DNA of 7,540 nt. Origin: Defluviitaleaceae bacterium. Lineage in GTDB: Bacteria; Bacillota; Clostridia; Lachnospirales; UBA5962. The notes beneath the pieces were generated by a model. That model did no database searches, was not told where the DNA came from, and saw only the letters and a program-made list of their open reading frames with translations. Positions 5,614 through 7,540 of this stretch are shown here, one piece after another. Every line of letters starts with the position of its first letter. Position 1 is the stretch's first letter. The translations under genes were made by a program, and so were the position numbers. The stretch spans positions 1 through 7,540 of the forward strand of contig WQZK01000085.1 in the NCBI GenBank assembly GCA_009780765.1, written 5' to 3'.

Positions 5614-5710
5614 GTGCAGGGGCTGGTTCTTAATGATCATCAGTGTGTGGCAAATTTTTCAACAAAACTAAACAGCTTCCATAAGTGCTTTTTGAATTTA
5701 TTTTTATGTT
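5614..5710 (+). repeat. 98-bp direct repeat, copy B
   Basis: Matches 153-250 in the same orientation, about 94% identical with one base deleted in the T run. The left edge (before GTGCAGGGG) is the same as in copy A and cuts the recombinase remnant. The right edge coincides with the last codon and the stop of the antitoxin gene. Confidence 0.85.
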
Positions 5711-5934
5711 CCAGCTCTACTTTCTCTTATTAACTCTACAATTTCTTGTGTTGTAATATCGGCTGTTATATAAGGAATGTCTTCAAGAGGTGATTTGCCT
5801 TTTAAATTATCATTTTTTACAGGAATAATTTTATAACTCATTTCTCCATTATTGATAATTACTTCATCGTTTAATGCGGCATCTAAAATTTTTGTTGCAT
5901 TTTGAGTGAAATCAGATATACTAAATATAAGCAT
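5704..5934 (-). CDS. Phd/YefM-type antitoxin
   Basis: A 76-residue protein starting MLIFSISDFTQNATKILDAA, followed by NDEVIINNGEMSYKIIPVKN. This is the N-terminal Phd/YefM fold, which dimerises and binds its operator, while the acidic C-terminal part (ITTQEIVELIRES) would wrap the toxin. A strong AGGAGGG (5939-5945) precedes ATG. The start overlaps the stop of the PIN-toxin remnant, so toxin and antitoxin were translationally coupled with the toxin first. The last residues (about RAGT) and TAA lie at the edge of the 98-bp repeat: the stop codon is supplied by the repeat, so the native C-terminus may be shortened. With its toxin broken the gene is an orphan, possibly kept as a repressor or as protection against related toxins. 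Confidence 0.75.
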   Translation of the reverse strand: MLIFSISDFTQNATKILDAALNDEVIINNGEMSYKIIPVKNDNLKGKSPLEDIPYITADITTQEIVELIRESRAGT

Positions 5935-6063
5935 CTTTCCCTCCTAAAATATTTATTCCAAGTTCTTTTCCTGTTTTATCATATTACCATCAAAAGTTAA
6001 TAACGGTAAATTTAATCTTTTTGCTGATTCTAAATAGCAGGCATCATAAGCATATATTTTATA
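5921..6063 (-). pseudogene. PIN-domain toxin, C-terminal remnant
   Basis: The minus strand from 6063 reads YKIYAYDACYLESAKRLNLP followed by LLTFDGNMIK. This is the C-terminal half of a VapC-like PIN domain: the acidic D of YDACYLESA and the D of LLTFD are metal-ligand positions. A frameshift near 5970-5985 then moves the frame; in the next frame it continues KTGKELGINILGGKDAYI and stops at 5921, overlapping the antitoxin start. A TAG sits directly upstream and the N-terminal half, with the first acidic residue, is missing. PIN toxins are Mg-dependent RNases, often cleaving tRNA. This copy cannot be active. The deletion seems to have joined the operon promoter (6076-6104) to the toxin's tail. 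Confidence 0.7.
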
Positions 6064-6075
6064 CCCCTACCTTTT

Positions 6076-6104
6076 ATAGTACCATATTTAGTTCATTTTG
6101 CCAA
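6076..6104 (-). promoter_or_regulatory. Promoter of the toxin-antitoxin remnant
   Basis: The minus strand shows TTGGCA (6099-6104; 5 of 6), a 17-bp spacer ending in TGG (extended -10) and TACTAT (6076-6081; 5 of 6). Transcription would start near 6069 and run through the PIN remnant into the antitoxin, which is thus probably still expressed. Confidence 0.55.
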
Positions 6105-6141
6105 TACTATAATTTATATTTTATTCCCTATTATTTTGTTG

Positions 6142-6163
6142 GCCTAGCGACATTTCGTTTAAC
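6142..6163 (-). other. Possible decayed cassette boundary after the GNAT gene
   Basis: The minus strand holds CGTTAAACG (perfect GTTRRRY at 6157-6163) and, just past it, GCTAGGC (6142-6148). The latter differs by one base from the R' GTTAGGC at 4340-4346 and is likewise followed by CAA. They lie about 80-100 bp beyond the stop of the GNAT gene, where an attC would end. No R'' partner is clear. Between 6164 and 6244 a plus-strand frame (QKFDNLEKFIEELDSYI) may be the tail of another lost gene. Confidence 0.25.
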
Positions 6164-6244
6164 GTTTCGGTAGCTGATATTTTTGCAGAAGTTTGATAAC
6201 TTGGAAAAGTTTATTGAAGAACTTGATAGTTATATTTATTTTTT

Positions 6245-6712
6245 TTACTCCAATATTTCCTTTTCCATGAAAATACCATTTCCATTATTTTTATATCCAC
6301 ATTTTTCATATAAAGAAAATGCTTCTTTATTATCGATATTTACAAAAAGCCTTAATCCAATTACATTATATTTTTCGCATATTTGCTCTCCTTTTTTCAT
6401 AAGAGCAAGAGCAATGCCTTTTTTTCTATACATTGGATTAACCCATAATTCATCTATATATAAATATCCTTTTCCATGTGTCTTTCTAATTTTAGGAATA
6501 TATACTAACGAAATCCAGCCAACTAATTTATTATCAATTTGGGCAGCTAATACAGTTAAGTTTTTATTTTTTAATGTAGTAAATACATCTTTTTCAATTT
6601 TAGAATTTAGTTGATCAACTTTATTCTTTTCACGTCCATTTATACGAAAAAATACCATGTCATCAAACATTAAGTAATTATTTTTATTAATTTCTATTAT
6701 TGTATAATCCAT
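6245..6712 (-). CDS. GNAT-family N-acetyltransferase
   Basis: A 155-residue protein of usual GNAT length. The core is visible in order: beta strands TVLAAQIDNKLVGWISLVYI (52-71), motif A at YLYIDELWVNPMYRKKGIAL (83-102) with the acetyl-CoA pyrophosphate loop R96-K-K-G-I-A, helix ALMKKGEQICEKY, strand IGLRLFVNI (118-126), and motif B N-KEAFSLYEKCGY (128-140). It transfers acetyl from acetyl-CoA to an amine. The layout resembles small-molecule or antibiotic acetyltransferases (AacA4- or Rim-like), which are common integron cargo, but the substrate cannot be read from sequence. The start ATG at 6712 lacks a strong Shine-Dalgarno sequence. The upstream gene ends 62 bp before it, so the two may be co-transcribed. 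Confidence 0.85.
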   Translation of the reverse strand: MDYTIIEINKNNYLMFDDMVFFRINGREKNKVDQLNSKIEKDVFTTLKNKNLTVLAAQIDNKLVGWISLVYIPKIRKTHGKGYLYIDELWVNPMYRKKGIALALMKKGEQICEKYNVIGLRLFVNIDNKEAFSLYEKCGYKNNGNGIFMEKEILE

Positions 6713-6774
6713 TTAACCCATGCCTTTATTAAATATAATATGCATTATTTTTAAAAAGAAGACAATTTTTTATA

Positions 6775-7539
6775 TCAAAGAATAAAAATAAAAAATGCTG
6801 AAGCAATTGCTAATAGTCCAAATGCAATCTTGTTCCACTTAAATACACGACCAAAACCACCAGATTCAAAAACAGGTAAGGGGAGGCACTTCAAAATTAT
6901 AAATACAGCAACAATATCCGGAACAAACTTTAAAAACATGGGTATGTATTCAATATTTTTCCCCATAATCAAAAGACAAAGTAGAAATAACCATACTGAA
7001 ATAACATTCATTGCCATATCCCGCTTGAACTTGGAAGTATTTTCATAGTGTATAGGATACCAATTACCTATCAGTGGAAAAAAAAGATTGGGAAAAATGT
7101 TAATAATAAAATATAAAATCGCACCTCCTCCTGTAAAACGGAAATTCCATTTTCGTCTGGAAAATAATGTCCCGATGTATCCAGCAGAAACAATACCTAG
7201 AAATACAAATGCGCTAGACACTATTACAGGTAAAATATTTTGGGTAATTATTACAAGAGGTAGAAAAAACAATGTATTTAATAACACATAGATTAAAACT
7301 TGTCCAATAGTTCCCTCTTTTTTATAGAACGAGGCTGATTGTTCTACTGCTGATGCAATATAAAAATCATGCCCGATATCGAACAATCCGTATAACGTTT
7401 TAATATATAACTTCATTGCTCCCAATAATCCAGTAACACTCGCTACCTTTTGTAAATTAGTCAGAACAAATCCATTTTTCTTAAATGTTCCCCATGAAGC
7501 CACATTATCATCTCTAACAAATGTTACAAGGTTATCGCA
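6775..7539 (-). CDS. Polytopic membrane protein, 5' end outside window
   Basis: The frame is open to the window edge; the internal GTG at 7503 is only a possible start, because coding-like sequence (CDNLVTFVRDDN) continues upstream. About 254 residues are visible. After a soluble or amphipathic part (residues to about 85) come five to six membrane segments: GQVLIYVLLNTLFFLPLVII, LPVIVSSAFVFLGIVSAGYIG, GAILYFIINIFPNLFFPLIG, VISVWLFLLCLLIMG, VPDIVAVFIILKCLPLP and IAFGLLAIASAFFIFIL. Near the end LPLPVFESGGFGRVFKWNK recalls the 'PLPPFDGG-RVF-WN' motif of site-2-protease (M50) membrane proteins, with the Asp replaced by Glu. No HExxH is visible in this part, so the similarity is only suggestive. 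AT-rich like its neighbours. It lies directly upstream of the GNAT gene in the same direction. Confidence 0.6.
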   Translation of the reverse strand, partial: CDNLVTFVRDDNVASWGTFKKNGFVLTNLQKVASVTGLLGAMKLYIKTLYGLFDIGHDFYIASAVEQSASFYKKEGTIGQVLIYVLLNTLFFLPLVIITQNILPVIVSSAFVFLGIVSAGYIGTLFSRRKWNFRFTGGGAILYFIINIFPNLFFPLIGNWYPIHYENTSKFKRDMAMNVISVWLFLLCLLIMGKNIEYIPMFLKFVPDIVAVFIILKCLPLPVFESGGFGRVFKWNKIAFGLLAIASAFFIFIL

Positions 7540-7540
7540 G

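Noticed and set aside
6183..6614. 143-codon plus-strand frame over the GNAT gene
   Set aside because: Mostly antisense to a convincing acetyltransferase. Only its first 20 codons (outside that gene) could be relict coding sequence.
6830..7291. Plus-strand frames opposite the membrane protein
   Set aside because: Antisense to a long hydrophobic frame with clear membrane segments; no independent support.
1..7540. CRISPR array, tRNA or rRNA genes, retron or diversity-generating retroelement
   Set aside because: No regularly spaced repeats, no cloverleaf or rRNA motifs, no reverse-transcriptase frame, and no variable/template repeat pair around the SUMF1-like C-terminus were seen.

Overview
The window looks like an accessory region of a host-associated spirochaete, most likely a Treponema. 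This is an inference. The reasons are a secreted protein joining an InlB-type repeat to a SUMF1/FGE-like domain (a combination I associate with gut treponemes), a predicted beta-barrel outer membrane protein, and what looks like an integron cassette boundary (chromosomal integrons are known in Treponema denticola). Base composition splits in two: about 783-2130 is clearly GC-rich with balanced codon use, while 2340-7540 is strongly AT-rich, as expected for acquired cargo.

Layout. (1) 1-410: the 3' end of a HicB-type antitoxin runs rightward into a 98-bp repeat that supplies its stop codon. The repeat also holds the end of a leftward, 5'-truncated reading frame. (2) 411-782: no gene, one integron-like half-site (527-533) and a perfect 12-bp palindrome (681-708). 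(3) 783-2128: a leftward secreted InlB-repeat/SUMF1 protein with its leader and promoter. (4) 2129-3012: non-coding sequence with a consensus leftward promoter, then a frameshifted IS1182-type transposase remnant. (5) 3096-5424: the most interesting part. A leftward gene with a HEPN RNase signature is followed by a half-site GCATAAC. Next to it is what looks like a complete integron cassette (about 4346-5422) with its own promoter, an outer-membrane-protein gene and an attC-like site (4340-4464). Its two ends share the core TTGCGC(C/T)TAACG. (6) 5370-5612: the N-terminal part of a tyrosine recombinase, cut on both sides. (7) 5614-5710: the second copy of the 98-bp repeat, which gives the stop codon of a Phd/YefM-type antitoxin. 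The cognate PIN toxin survives only as a frameshifted C-terminus upstream, behind an intact-looking promoter. (8) 6245-7540: a GNAT acetyltransferase and a polytopic membrane protein cut by the window edge.

All genes after 411 read leftward, the normal arrangement for a cassette array. The parts do not form one pathway. They look like a decaying array and genomic island: stress and defence modules (HicB, Phd/PIN, HEPN), a surface protein, an acetyltransferase, and remnants of recombinases and insertion sequences. The best candidates for new biology are the HEPN cassette and the outer-membrane cassette.
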